DNA from: Neopestalotiopsis rosae
Taxonomy: Eukaryota > Ascomycota > Sordariomycetes > Amphisphaeriales > Sporocadaceae
Assembly (NCBI GenBank): GCA_023078685.1
Contig: JALGAS010000010.1
Span: forward strand, 372,001 to 436,000
Reading direction: 5' to 3'
Length of the DNA: 64,000 bases
Positions 35,459 to 47,266 of the stretch are shown here, piece by piece. A model generated the notes under the pieces. It was not told the origin of the DNA. It was given only the letters and a program-made list of their open reading frames with translations, and searched no databases. Every line of letters begins with the position of its first letter. The first letter of the stretch is position 1. A program made the position numbers and the translations under genes.

Positions 35459-36368
35459 TCAAAAGATCGATCCAGCTTCGGGTCGTGGCTTCATCCAAAA
35501 CTTTCGAAGTTTATATACTACGCGTCTTAGCGACATGGATTTGCGGGGATAGCGGAGCCTCCACATGAGTCGGAAGACAATGAAGACGGATATGGAAATC
35601 TTGCCGAATACTAGAGATTCAGGTGGGGCTTTAGAGCAGTAACCTTAGTTGGCAAGTTAACCGAGTTGAGTCCCTGGGGAGTGCAATAGCCAAGTATGGG
35701 GAAGCCACCAATTTACTTTCGACAGCCCCTTGACAGCAGTACGTAGCGATGTTTGTCATTCTCCACTCAAAACGTCGGGTTGCTATACCAGGATACGTAA
35801 GTGGTCAGACAAACTCTGAGGTGGTGAACGATCTCACAGAAGTTGTCAATGTATTGGAGTAATATGGTGACAAAGTGAGCCAGACCCTTATGTGAAGGAC
35901 GGGCATTGAACAATACAGAGTCAGCGAAAGAAGAGGTTTGGGACAAGCCAATACAATGGCGTGTTTCTGGTAACTAGTCTTGACATTTCACTGAGAGAAA
36001 CCGAGAACAGATAAAATGCCGAATCAGAGCACAGATGTGCGCTCGCGCTGCGTGTGCCGCCATGATCAGCTTCGTTTTGTGTACATTGGTTGATTGAACC
36101 TCACTATAGTCCTTCTTTTGCAGTAAAAATGCTTTTTTTCAATTACGTCAGGCCAAGAACTGCCTAACTTGGACACTATCCAACTTGTTAGTCGGACGGC
36201 TTTGAGCCGATCACCAAATCAACCCTTCTGAGGCCGACAGTTTGTTTCTTTCCCGACAGAATCTCGCGAGTATATTAGTCATGGCGGCCACCCGATGAAA
36301 TCAAAGACCGATTGAGTAGGAATAAATTTTGCAGCATCTCATCTTGGACACGAAGGGTACCAGCCACA
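35459..36368. other. Intergenic upstream of the BVMO gene
   Basis: No gene supported. It holds the 5' flanks of the leftward phosphatase-like gene and the rightward BVMO gene. Confidence 0.45.
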
Positions 36369-36861
36369 ATGGGCGCCAGCGACGAATTCCGTTTCCGTCC
36401 TTCAGATTTCTATGACAACGTAGGAGACGGATGCATAATCCCAAACCAGCCAATCAACAGTTATGGCAATCGCAAGATCAAAGTCCTTAGCATCGGTGCC
36501 GGTATCTCTGGTATCATGATGGCGTACAAGATCCAGAAACAATGCACCAACGTTGAGCTGAAAATAGTCGAGAAGAATCCAGATATTGGCGGCACCTGGT
36601 ACAACAACCGATACCCAGGATGCGCATGCGATATTCCTTCACACGCATATGTATGTTGTTCGTGTATCACTGTAGATGTGTTGGTTCCAATTCGCAGAAT
36701 AGTCATTCAAATGGGCGCTTTATCCTGACTGGCCGCGGTTCTTCAGCAAGTGAGTGACCGATTATTCAATACTCCATTGTGGTTGACTGACAGTCATACC
36801 AGGGCAAGCGACATCTGGTCTTATCTAGATAAAGTATGCGACACGTTTGGCTTGCGGCAAT
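36369..36861 (+). pseudogene. Baeyer-Villiger monooxygenase, 5' part, interrupted
   Basis: Three exons (36369-36650, 36703-36749, from 36803) encode the N-terminal 130 or so residues of a flavin-dependent BVMO. Visible are the FAD Rossmann motif '[16 protein letters not shown]', '[20 protein letters not shown]', '[20 protein letters not shown]' and 'SDIWSYLDKVCDTFGLRQ'. Similarity stops at 36861, inside the codons for Leu-Arg-Gln, and a stop follows shortly. The reading resumes at 41079 with Gln-Cys-Met-Lys-Phe. BVMOs insert oxygen next to a ketone using FAD and NADPH and are frequent tailoring enzymes of fungal polyketide and terpenoid pathways. The acceptor at 36702 was chosen because it restores '[10 protein letters not shown]', a block conserved in the family. 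Confidence 0.85.
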
Positions 36862-39800
36862 ATGTCCGCCGCGGCACGACAGGGGTCTGCTGACTCATTG
36901 CGGTGTTCCCAAGAACGCCCCATGTTCTATGACCGTTAGCGCCGTGCAGGAGCTCCGTTTTAGGCTCTGTTTCATCCGTCTTAGGCCGGAAGATCGTCTA
37001 AGATATAAATTGTCAGATAGTAGGTGCGCTGAAGCACACGAGAGAACCTATGATGTCGGCGCAGATGCTCGGAGCTCCTGATGATTAGCCGGGACCACCT
37101 GAAAGGCCTGCATAGATATGTGCTTAGGAGATTAGCAATATGCATCAACACATCACTGAATGACTCCTGACCAGAACGATACAAACATATCTCATTGAAC
37201 AGTAATTTTATGTAATCGTCTAACACGAGACCATGATTTCTATAAACTGGTTATATCTTGAATGTGAACTCGAACTGCTTATTATCGTCCTCTTTCTGGT
37301 GGAAAGCGCCTTTGAAAGGAGTCATAGCTGGAGAGATCTGGGCTTTTGGTCGAATGGGGTCCTGGAGTGCGTGCGTTTGGTGAAGGTCGCCCATCGAAAG
37401 TGCTCTGATGGAGTAATTATCCGATCCGGCAAGGTGCCCAGAATCCAACGAGGACGGTGGAGTTCTACTGTCGCTGACGGCACTCATCGAGTATTGGAGC
37501 GTAGGTCGCGGTTCATCCTTGCCTTGGTCTATCGATGTCGTGGAGCACGGTAGTGCTGTTCGCGTGCCGCCGGAAAGGTATGGAGTGGCTCGAAAATTCT
37601 TGTTGTTGAAGACAAGCGGGTCTTGGTTAACTAAGCCTATCCGCTTTTGTGAAATGCGAGCCGGAGGCTTTGGAACTTTTCCGTTTGACTTGCAATCAAC
37701 TTCTGTGACACCTGCTTGAAGCCCAGGCCTCATCTGCGCAGTGTCCAAGCTACTATCAACTCTGGTCATCCTTTCGCAGCTCTTCGATGTTCGTGCCACA
37801 TCAGACTGCGATATATCGGGCGATGATCCATTCGTCTCAGATGATGTTTCAATCCGACTTACTTCGTAGATTGGAGACGGATATGTTTGAGTTCCTGCAT
37901 CCATTCGACGACATATGCCTGTCTGCAACGACTCGTCGTTTTGGATTTGTGATCTCAAGTCAGCTGTGAATTTCAACAAGAGCTTTTCCATCATGTCCAT
38001 TGTGTCGTCCTGGAAAGAGACCAGCATGGTTCGAAGTCTTGTATCCATTTCTTGGGAGCTTAACCGAACGTCTTGAGAATCATCATGTTTTTGCTCAGCA
38101 GCTAGCGGCTTGGGAAACAGATCACGGTCACGCGAGTCAACTCGTAATCTCCATTCTTTCAGATATTGAATGATGCGCGGCCTTAGGACTCGCACCGCCC
38201 ATGTGTGAATATTTTCGAGCAGTGCCTCGAGATCCATGGCATCTTTGATTTTCGTCATATCACCCTCCCAGAAGCACCGAGAGTGAAACCACTATAATAC
38301 CCAGATGGTGTTAGCGTGTCCTCCTCGAGTGTTGGATAAAGCTTGATAAGTTGCTTTATCTGGTATGAAGATCAACCCACGTTTCGATGTTTATCTTGTC
38401 TTTGTGCAGCTCCGGGCTCCTTATTTGGCCCCGCATACCCGATCCAAAGCTTGACTTCTTTACCAACTGTTGTCATGGTGATGATAGGAGGAATCTGGGC
38501 TTCTTCCTCTTCCTTATTGGCATGCTGACTGAGTGTCTCATACATAAGAAGGCCGCAGGCTGCTACATTGGCAGCTTGGCAATAGCAAAATGGAGCGTCA
38601 CCTTTGGTGCTCTTGAACTCCACGATAAACCATGGGAACGATTGCATCTTCTTCGGATCCAAACCTGCCACTTTTGTTTTTCTATGCAATGCTCCAGCAA
38701 CATGACATTGGAGTCCCAACTCACTGAACTCTCTGAGTTCCTTGGCATCAAAATCGTGAATCATATTCGCAGTTCTGCTGCGCCAAGTCCACAAGGGCTT
38801 TTTGGTGAATCCAGGTGCTGATGGGTGCTCCAAATTGCATATTGGAAAATATGCTGACCAGTCTGGTTTTGGGTATTTGAGGTTCCGGCGGCGGTCGAGA
38901 TAGGGCCCTTCGCGAGAAAAAAGTGTCCATTGCAGATCCTCACGCCTGATGCGAAGTCATAAGTATAGGTCCACACTCCAATATCAATATATAGAATTGG
39001 TCTGTCGTACCTTTCGAAATAATCAAAGTAGAACTTGGTTTGAGATGTGCTTAAGTCGAAGATCAGCCAACAGTAATGATGTAAACACCAGCATATTTCT
39101 ACCTAGGCCTACTCACGATCTTGAATCGAGTTCCTTCAACTGATACTTGCAAAAAAGAGGTTCTAAGAAGTTGATTTTGTAAAATCCTCTCCAGTCGTTT
39201 TCATCAGCGACGTTGCCACAAAGATGTTCCGCATCTTCCACTATGGTTCGATACTGTGCGAGCCGTTTGTGAATAAGCTCTCGAGATTCATCAGATAGTG
39301 TCGACAAGTCTGGATTGATCACCATTGCACCAGCTGAATTATGAATAAACCTTGATGAAAGAGAGCAGCTTGTGTCGGTAAGTGCCTCGCGAAGCTTATT
39401 GATGTGATCGGGGGGAGGCCCCATAGTCTCCCATTTGAGAAAGTAGTCGACTCCATTCTCTCGCAACCTCTCTCGATAGATCTTTGGATTCTCATCACTT
39501 CGTCGTTGTGGCGAGGCCATAGCTGTATTGAAGGATCTGACGACCCGATCAGTCACAGATTGAATCAAATCTGAGGCGGTGATGTTGTGGCGCTTCTGTC
39601 TAGTGTCAAAAACTATACGTAAAGGCAACAGGTGTTGCTAAGCCGGCGGAACCGTCAAAATTATATCTGCCAATTCTTGTAAGAATAGACTAGGTAACAA
39701 TGAAACACAAGACAGGGGTTTGATAATCAAAATTGAGTCGGTATGAGTGAGATATCGGTCTATGGCTGAGCCTGCTGTGGGGCAGCAAAGTGGGATGAGA

Positions 39801-41078
39801 GCCAACACTACTACCTCGGTGTTAGGGATAATCCTTGTACCCGCAGCTGCAGGGAATATTAAGCGCCCTTACTTGACCATGTTTGTCGAATCATATGCTG
39901 TGATTGTGATGCCTCCCCAATTTGAGAAGCGATCAAAGCTGTTCCTTTCCAGCGTGTCGGTAAGCGAGTATTCTCGACTCGAGCTCTATCTGATACTGTG
40001 ATTGCGTACTGTGTATAGTAGGGTAGAACGCGAAGGAGACTTGGAGGTTTAACCAATTATCGACACGACATTCTTTCGCCAAGAATCTTTGACCGGTTTT
40101 TTCCCCATTCATGGTTGGTTGCTTACCCGATACTGCTCTATCCCCGGATGCGTCCCTGGTCGGGGAGCGAGCCCGAGGCTGCATGCGAGTTGTTGGTCTT
40201 ACTGCATCGGCGCCATTTCCAGCATAGTTGTATATATGCTGATCGGCCGAGGACCCGACACTGCCCAATTATTGCTTCTGATATCGTTTGCGGAATAATG
40301 AGCCTTTGATGCAATGGTCCAATCCGAATGCGATCAGCCTTACTCCATATTATGGCACGCTATCTTGGATGATAGCACAGGCTTGCCTGGAGAGATCCCG
40401 GAATGTCTTGAGCGCCGGTGTCTACGCTGCAGTCACTGGTATTTTGGCGGAGTGGTGGATTTCAACATCTGGGCAACTTCAATCACAACCGTATGCGCGC
40501 GTATGTTGACTGTTAGCTGATGCTCTGAGTCGGCCAACGTCCATCAGCATCGGGACGTGTTGACACAGTTCGTTCTTGATCAGCGCGAGGGCTTCGATAG
40601 ACGTCTAGCTATTCCTGGTTTCGAAGTGCACTAAGTAACTCTAAGTGTCAGAGGGTGGACCATGGATCCCATACACTGGGGTGTGCTTGAGCACACTGAT
40701 CAATACCATGGTGTTCAGATAGACGTGCGGGACCGCCTGGGGATCAGCCAGGGCCACCCAAATAAGTGCGCACCCCGTCAAAACTGGAGGCGCAGAACAT
40801 ACATCAATACATCACACAATTGACACCTATATCAGACCAGTTCAAACTCCAATAGGAAAGCATCACCTTGTTCAGCAAGATTGCAATGTGGTAAGGCCCG
40901 TTTAAAACTGGTAATAGTTGTTTTCTGCATGCGCCGCTTTTTGGACGCTTCTGCGGGGGCCGTTGGCGAATGCGCTAGTTAGCACATTTCTGGCACTGCA
41001 TTTGGTATAAGGTCTGCCATCTATTGATCCCAAAACTTCCAGTCTTGGACATCGCCATGCCGAAAACTATCATATATG
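36862..41078. mobile_element. Candidate 4.2 kb insertion carrying a PD-(D/E)XK gene
   Basis: This DNA splits the BVMO gene. The hexamer GGCAAT occurs just before it (36856-36861) and just after it (41079-41084), and joining the flanks at that hexamer restores BVMO homology within one codon, as expected for a target-site duplication. No inverted repeats are obvious at the ends (ATGTCCGCCG left, CATATATG right) and no transposase or reverse transcriptase is seen. The one clear gene inside is the PD-(D/E)XK-like gene on the minus strand. A short plus-strand frame (40314-40520) with a Cys-Leu-Arg-Cys motif is unexplained. Simple insertion is the best reading; a multi-step rearrangement is possible. 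Confidence 0.5.
37251..39628 (-). CDS. Fungal PD-(D/E)XK nuclease-like protein, multi-exon
   Basis: Several consecutive minus-strand exons belong to one gene. The N-terminal exon (to 39113) ends 'YRTIVEDAEHLCGNVADEND', then 'WRGFYKINFLEPLF'. A middle exon includes 'PKPDWSAYFPICNLEHPSAP', then 'ELREFSELGLQCHVAGAL', the core 'FPWFIVEFKSTKGDAPFCYC' and 'QAANVAACGLLMYETL', 'PPIITMTTVGKEVKLWIGYA'. After an 89-nt intron (38380-38292) comes 'FHSRCFWEGDMTKI' and 'NIHTWAVRVLRPRIIQYLKE', and then a long polar tail. The E-x-K in 'IVEFK' with an upstream Asp fits the PD-(D/E)XK fold and the order matches a fungal-specific family frequent in accessory regions. The first exon is uncertain (no ATG before the TTG at 39628; an acceptor lies near 39610), and so is the junction near 38900-39110. 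Nuclease activity is inferred, not known. Confidence 0.68.
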
Positions 41079-42640
41079 GGCAATGTATGAAATTCAAGAC
41101 CAGCGTCGTCGGATGCGAATGGATAGAAAACGACGGGCAGTGGAGGGTCAACCTCCAAACACAAATGCCTACCGGTGAGATGAGATCATCCACGGAGATG
41201 TGCGACATTCTTTTCCATTCCACAGGAGTTCTGAATAAGATAGCGTAGCCCAAGATTGAAGGCTTACAGGATATCAAGGGCAAGGTCGTCCATTCAGCTG
41301 ACTGGCCGGAGGATTACACGCAGGAGCAATGGCAGAAGGAGAAGGTTGGGGTCATTGGAAGTGGTGCTACATCCATTCAGATTGTACCCGACATGCAGGT
41401 ACGTTGCGCAATTAGAATCCTACCGCGATGGATTGTTTCCATCATTTCTTTCATGTCTTTGCCAGATAAGCCTCGTCACTAACACATTTCCACAGCCATT
41501 TGTGAAGCACATGGATGTATTCGTGAGAACGGCGATCTGGTTTGTGCAGATTGCAAAGAACTATGGTCAAAATCACGAGTACTCTACCGAGGAGCGGGCC
41601 CGGTTCCGATCGAACCCTGACTCATTAGTGTCACATGCGAAGGACATTGAGGATCAAGTTAACGGCATCTTCCAAGGATTTTTCAAAGACACCCCAGCGC
41701 AGCAAGAGCTTCTCCAAACTTATGAGAAGCGAATGGCTGCCATGATCGCGGATGAGAAATTGCGAAAGGGCTTCACGCCGACATTTGGCGTGGGATGTCG
41801 ACGAGTTACGCCTGGGTGAGTGCTGCATACTTTTTGGCGGCGGGTATGTAAGCTGACTTGATGGGATGCAGTGACCCGTACATGGAAGCCATACAGAAAG
41901 ACAATGTTGATGTCCATTTCACGGGCGTCGATCAGCTTACGGCAACGGGCGTCGTCGGGAGCGATGGAGTTGAACGTCGCGTCGATACTGTCATCTGTGC
42001 TACCGGCTTCGATGTCAGTTTTCGACCCGCGTTCCCACTCATCGGACGCAACGGCGTCGACCTGGCTGAAAAGTGGAAGAGCACTCCTGAATGCTACATG
42101 GGTCTCACTATCCCTGACTTCCCAAACCTCATTACTTTCATCGGACCGACGTGGCCCATCTTTAATGGCTCGTGCCTGGGACCTCTCGACGCCGTGGGCG
42201 ACTATGCCGTCCAAGCGATACACAAGCTACAGCTTGTACCAAATCTGCGATCGTTTGCACCACGAGAGGATCTGACTGATGCTTTCAATACCCATGTTCA
42301 GGAATGGATCAAGCATACGGTTTGGTCTGAGGGCTGTCGGAGTTGGTACCGCAACAATGATACTGGTCGGGTGAATGCTGTGTGGCCGGGTAGCAGTTTG
42401 CACTATATCGAAGCGATTAAGAATATTCGGTGGGAGGATTACGACTTGACCTATCGGGATGGTGATGGAGAGAACCCATTCTCTTGGCTGGGCATGGGCT
42501 TTGCCATGGCAAATCGCGATGAGGGCCAAGACAGAAGCCCATATTTCGCTTTGGGGGCAATCGATCAACAATGGTGGAAAGCCATGTCAGTGCCTCCGGC
42601 TGATGCGACGAACAAGTTAGAGAACGGCGATTCCATCTAG
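41079..42640 (+). pseudogene. Baeyer-Villiger monooxygenase, 3' part, with nonsense codon
   Basis: Continues the BVMO from Gln-Cys-Met-Lys-Phe: 'SVVGCEWIENDGQWRVNLQT', 'CDILFHSTGVLNKIA', then an in-frame TAG at 41246-41248 where the family has Trp before 'PKIEGL'. Reading on gives the BVMO fingerprint region 'IKGKVVHSADWPEDY', the NADPH Rossmann motif 'KVGVIGSGATSIQIVPDMQ', and the rest through exons ending 41398, 41496-41815 and 41872-42640: 'HMDVFVRTAIWFVQIAKNYG', '[18 protein letters not shown]', '[20 protein letters not shown]', '[12 protein letters not shown]' and '[17 protein letters not shown]'. Introns are GT-AG and phases agree. Apart from the insertion and the TAG, it is well preserved, so loss is recent. 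Confidence 0.85.
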
Positions 42641-42677
42641 TATAGATCGGGCAATATGGTTCCTTATCTGTACTTCT

Positions 42678-44004
42678 CTAACTATGATAATGCTGTGTGA
42701 AATCGTAATTGATCACATTGATACCATCGATGAGTGCCTTTCGTTTGGCAGGATCACTTCCAACGCTATTCATCATTTGCAGAGCTTCGTCTCTTTGGAG
42801 TACCGTGATCGGATCCTTATCATGCATGCGAACGAGGTTGGCGCTGGAGATGGGGTCAACGAACTGCTGATATTTCTCCCGTCTCACCTTTGAGTAGATG
42901 TCCAGAACATTGTCATCAGCTTTTCCCTTGTATATACCAATCAAGCAATCGACAAGGCCACCAACGTCCACTATTCCGCCTGTTAGACCGAGGCCGCCGA
43001 ACGGGTTGCAAACTTGTCACTTGTTAGCTTGACTAGACTTCAAATCGGCATCATTAACAACAAGCACTTACGGTGAGCAGCATCTGCGGCAAGCAAGAAT
43101 GGACCAACTCTCATTGACTCTGCAAGCCTCTGATGAACCTTGTAGGGACTGAAATTGGTGATGCGGTAATCATCTGGAGAAGGTTGACCCGGAAGCATTT
43201 GCCTCCATTTTTCAGGCAATTGTTCTCGCAGCTCCTCCGTTGTCAGACCCGAGGGCGCACCGTAACTGACACGCCACATTCCATCTCTAGTGATTTTTGA
43301 AGCCATGTACCAATGTTCCGGATCGATGATGAAATTGGCATCTTCGTAGCCAAATTGGTGAAAGTCATAGTAAGCCTATACACGCGAATCAGTATCGGAG
43401 GTCACAGCTTGAGACCATCAAAGGGACTGACGTTAGTTGCCACCACCTGCACCTCCCAAGTTTTGCCTGGAAACTCCCAGTCGCCAAATAGCAGCCGCCG
43501 AATTTTGCTGTTGGCTCCGTCGCATCCGACTACATAACGAGCACGGAGCTGTTTTGCACCGTCCGGAGTAGTGACAGTGACAACGCCAACTCCTCCGTCA
43601 TCCTTGATATCGGTGACTTCATGATCCCACGACAGACGAACGCTCGGCTGCTTCTGGAGGTGCGAAAGTAGGATTTGACCCAGCTGGTCCAGAGGCAGAC
43701 ATATCATCCTATCTGGATCATCTTCCAATCCAGTATGGTCTATAAAAGCCAAACCCTCCTCTCTGGTCCTAAAGGCAAGCTTTGATGGGAAGAAACCCTT
43801 GGCTGCCATGTCGGGTAGAACTCCGGCTCGGCGGAGCACGCTGACGGCCGGGCCTGCATAGTGGGTTGCTCGTGGCTGCTTGTCTAGCGTGCCAGTCTTC
43901 TCGATCAAAGTGACGGGTATGCCATTCTGTGCCAGGATCAGACTTAGAAGAAGGCCAGAGGGTCCTGCGCCGACCACAATGACGAATGGCTCATGAGATG
44001 ACAT
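42678..44004 (-). CDS. FAD-dependent aromatic-ring monooxygenase (FAD_binding_3 type)
   Basis: Three exons (44004-43432, 43375-43072, 43012-42678) give 403 residues starting MSSHEPFVIVVGAGPSGLLL, which carries the GxGxxG FAD motif. Next come 'VTLIEKTGTLDKQPRATHY', the 'YVVGCDGANSKIRRLL' block (DG motif contacting FAD and NADPH) near residue 165-180, and 'GPFLLAADAAHLCNPFGGLG' with the GD-like motif as A-A-D-A-A-H. The family hydroxylates phenolic or other aromatic substrates (phenol hydroxylase, chlorophenol monooxygenase, many tailoring enzymes). The length is short because the thioredoxin-like C-terminal domain of true phenol hydroxylases is absent. The stop is 38 bp beyond the BVMO stop on the opposite strand, and the start faces the P450 across 646 bp. 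It appears intact. Confidence 0.9.
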
Positions 44005-44650
44005 GTTGCGACAAGATGCAAATTTGGGGAGACTGTCGAGTTCCTCAATGTGTCTTACAGGCTCGGGTCTATATATGCCTTTTCTAAGTTTGAAGTAATA
44101 ATAGATTAGAATAAATGCGAAGTGTAGGTGCACGTTTATCAACTTGTGTCCTGAGCAAGACCCAGAACGCACTCTGAATAAAGACATTCCAAACAGGTGT
44201 ATTCCCCATCGGAAACGGAGGAGCCAGACTCACAAGTCACAGTTTCCCCCACACCGAGTTAGAACATCTTAGTACATATCGATGGGTTAAATGACCTTGT
44301 AGGCTCGTGGGCTCTAGTATATCATAGTGTGTGGTCCTAAGAAGTGGGGGGCGGGGCCACAAACGCTGGTTGTATATAGCAGGTAGGTGATGCTAAGCTA
44401 TGTGGGGGCTCAAACCTCTTGAAGTACATACCTGAGTACCTATTCATGTCCCACTGTGGTAGTATCGCAAGTCCACGTACACGAATTTTCCTTTCAGTTG
44501 TGCTATTTCTCATCACGGAAAGGTGGGGGAGTTTTCTCATAGGGGTTTATCTAGCACGCGATTCTAGCACTCTGGTTGAAGGCTTTCCATGAGTTGTCGC
44601 AACTGCTTTGCTAGACCTCAGAATCACGTATCCCTCTCTTTGCTTTCAAG
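44005..44650. promoter_or_regulatory. Divergent promoter, FAD monooxygenase / P450
   Basis: A 646 bp gap between two outward-facing oxygenase genes, so both promoters lie here. Co-regulation is likely. No cluster-type palindrome was identified. Confidence 0.4.
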
Positions 44651-46384
44651 ATGTCATCTATATCAATACCGAGGGCGAAATTTGCAGAGAGTCCAATCGC
44701 AGTTGGTTCAGTCGCGGCTGTTTTGGTCCTAATCGTGGTAAATCTCTTGAAACGTTACCAACATGGCAAAAAATACAAGCTACCAGTTAAGGTACCGGGG
44801 ATACCCATTCTCGGAAACTCCTTCCAATTACCACCAACACAACAAGGTCCATGGGCCAAAGAAAAAGCCGAGCAGTATGGAGAGATGTGAGTCTATCTTC
44901 ATCTGCAATTCAATAGAAAATAACGCTAACATGATCTCAAAGGTTTACCTGCAAATTCGGTACTGCTACCTGGGTCTTTTTGAACTCATCGCGTACAGTC
45001 AATGATCTCTTGGAACGCCGCGCGGCAATTTATAGCTCAAGGCCGGATTTTCCAATGACTCAAGAGATCATTTCGGGTGGCTCTCGAATCGTGCTCATGC
45101 CGTACAACGATCGGTGGAGAATGGTGAGAAAGATCATGCACAATGTTCTTATGGCACGCCAACAGGACGTCTTTATGCCTTTCCAAGATATGGAGTCCAA
45201 ACATCTGCTATTCGACTATTTGGAGAAGCCAGACCGCTGGTGGTCGGCGAATGGCCGCTTTGCAAATTCAGTCATCATGAGCGTCGTATTTGGTCGACGT
45301 TCGAAGCTGGACGATCCCGACGTTATTGAGCTCTTCGAGACATTGGAGCTTTTCCTAGAAAATCAGCAGCCCGGAGTCAATATTGTGGATGGCTTTCACT
45401 TCCTAAATAAATTGCCAAAGGCCTTGCAATGGTGGCGGCCACGCGGAGATCGCATCTTCCAAAAGACGTTCAAGTATGCAAGAATTTGAGCCAACTCCTA
45501 ACATTTCAGTCCTACCTTTGCTGACATGCACTACAGGGTCTACAAGCGCGAGCTGGAGAAATGTGAGAAACAGATCAAGAACGGCACACAGCGCGACTGC
45601 TTTGCCACAGATTTTCTGAAAAGTGCAGAGTATCAGGAGATGGGCGAAACGCAGAGACTGTTTGCTCTGGGGTCGCTGATGGAAGCCGGGAGCGACACCT
45701 CGCGCGTGACCATAGGCCAAATCATAGCCGGCGCAGCAACGTACCCGGACTGGATCGCGCGGGCTCGGGAACATCTGGACGCAGTGTGCGGCCACAATGC
45801 CGAGCGGCTGCCGCAGTGGAGCGACAAGCCGAATCTCAAATACATCTGTGCCGTAGTCAAGGAAGGCTTCCGATGGCGGCCGAACATTGCGGAGATTGGT
45901 GCACCACACATGCTCATAAAAGATGACGAATATGAAGGATATTCTTTTCCTGCTGGGACTATATTTACTTGGAATGCCTGGGCTATTGCACTAGATCCCA
46001 AGGAATATCCAGAGCCAGAGCGCTTTTGGCCGGAGCGATTTATGAACGAAGACGTGGAAAATGTCTTGAAAGGACATTGGGCGCTTGGGCCAGGTCAGTG
46101 TTCCAAGCTTATCTCATCATTCAGCCACTAATTTGATACATTCTGCAGGCCGAAGAGTGTGCGCGGGCTGGAAAGTAGGTGAGATGAATGTGTGGATAGC
46201 GATTGCGAGGCTCATCTACTGCTTCGATTTCGAACAGATCCCGGGTCAAGAGATAGACACGATGACGATACCACAAATAACGAAACACACTGCCCCTTTT
46301 TCTGTCAAGGTAACGGTTAGGAGCAAGGCGCACGCAGATCTTATTCGGAAGGACTGTGCAGATGTTGTGGATATTGTATACTAG
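44651..46384 (+). CDS. Cytochrome P450 monooxygenase
   Basis: Four exons (44651-44886, 44943-45473, 45537-46093, 46149-46384) give 519 residues. Residues 15-35 form an N-terminal membrane anchor ('IAVGSVAAVLVLIVVNLLKR'), followed by a proline-rich hinge 'VPGIPILGNSFQLPP'. The I-helix oxygen-binding motif is 'GSLMEAGSDTSR', the ExxR motif is 'VVKEGFRWRP', the PERF block 'PEPERFWPERF', and the haem loop 'GPGRRVCAGWKVGE' with the thiolate Cys. The haem motif has Leu (ALGPG) where most P450s have Phe. The order is that of a microsomal fungal P450 of the kind found in secondary-metabolite clusters (O-methylsterigmatocystin oxidoreductase-like). All introns are GT-AG and the gene looks functional. 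It pairs with the divergent FAD monooxygenase. Confidence 0.94.
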
Positions 46385-47266
46385 CAGAAATCAAGATATC
46401 TTGCGAAATGAGGCCCCGGGAAGAAGAGCCACTACAAGAGCCAAGAAGAATGCGGATTTGATGAAGAAAATGAATTCAAAGAAACATTTTTAGGTCATTT
46501 TGGGAGAGTTTTGAACAGTCGTAGAGCATCTTAAGTTGGCGATCACAGCTGCGTTGCAATTACGAGATCGGCCTTTCTTACACTTTTCTCAAATATGTGG
46601 AAACATGCAGAGGAATCAAGCTTATACTTTTCAGAGATCTGATTAGCCCTCAGCCTGAGTGATTGATTGATCCCAGAGGCACAAGCTCAAAAGCTCAATG
46701 GCGGAGTCGGATCGTGCCGGAAAAGATCAAGCTTAAAGGCCGCTTTGCACCATGTAGAACCCTCCTGGTGGTGCAACCCTGCATGGCCGAGACACACCGA
46801 CAAGTCTTTCACTGCAATTTTAGGCCTCTCAAAGGAGCTCCTCTTGACTTCGGAAATATATCTCACTAGCCGTGGAATGTGGGGTTAGAATGGTTATGTT
46901 ACGTGGGGCAAATGTGGAGGGTTGGGACGACACGAGGAATAAAACAGTGGCTACTATGTACTATGTAGTCTACTGCACACAGATATTCGGATAGCATGGC
47001 TATTCTGGAACTATGCAATAAGTATAACTAAGCTCGCATAGATATAAATATGAATGGCAGAAGCGCATTCGAATTGCGACTTGGAAACAGTGAATCTTAG
47101 CAACTCGACGCGTTTGGTTGTATAGGTCACTTAGACACGTAGACAAACTTTGATGCATCTACAGAACTCATCTACCAGCAGCTTTTTCATAATTGAGATT
47201 ATGTACAGGGTACTTGGATACACAAATCTAGGAAGAAAATCTCTATTTGTCGCTATATATGCTTGT
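46385..47266. other. Intergenic, no gene seen
   Basis: A convergent gap of 0.9 kb between the P450 and SDR stops. No coding or RNA feature is supported. Confidence 0.45.

Noticed and set aside
40314..40520. 69-codon plus-strand frame with CLERRCLRC and WYFGGVVDF
   Set aside because: It looks partly coding, but no family could be named and it ends after a doubtful intron donor; mentioned only as an unexplained part of the insertion.
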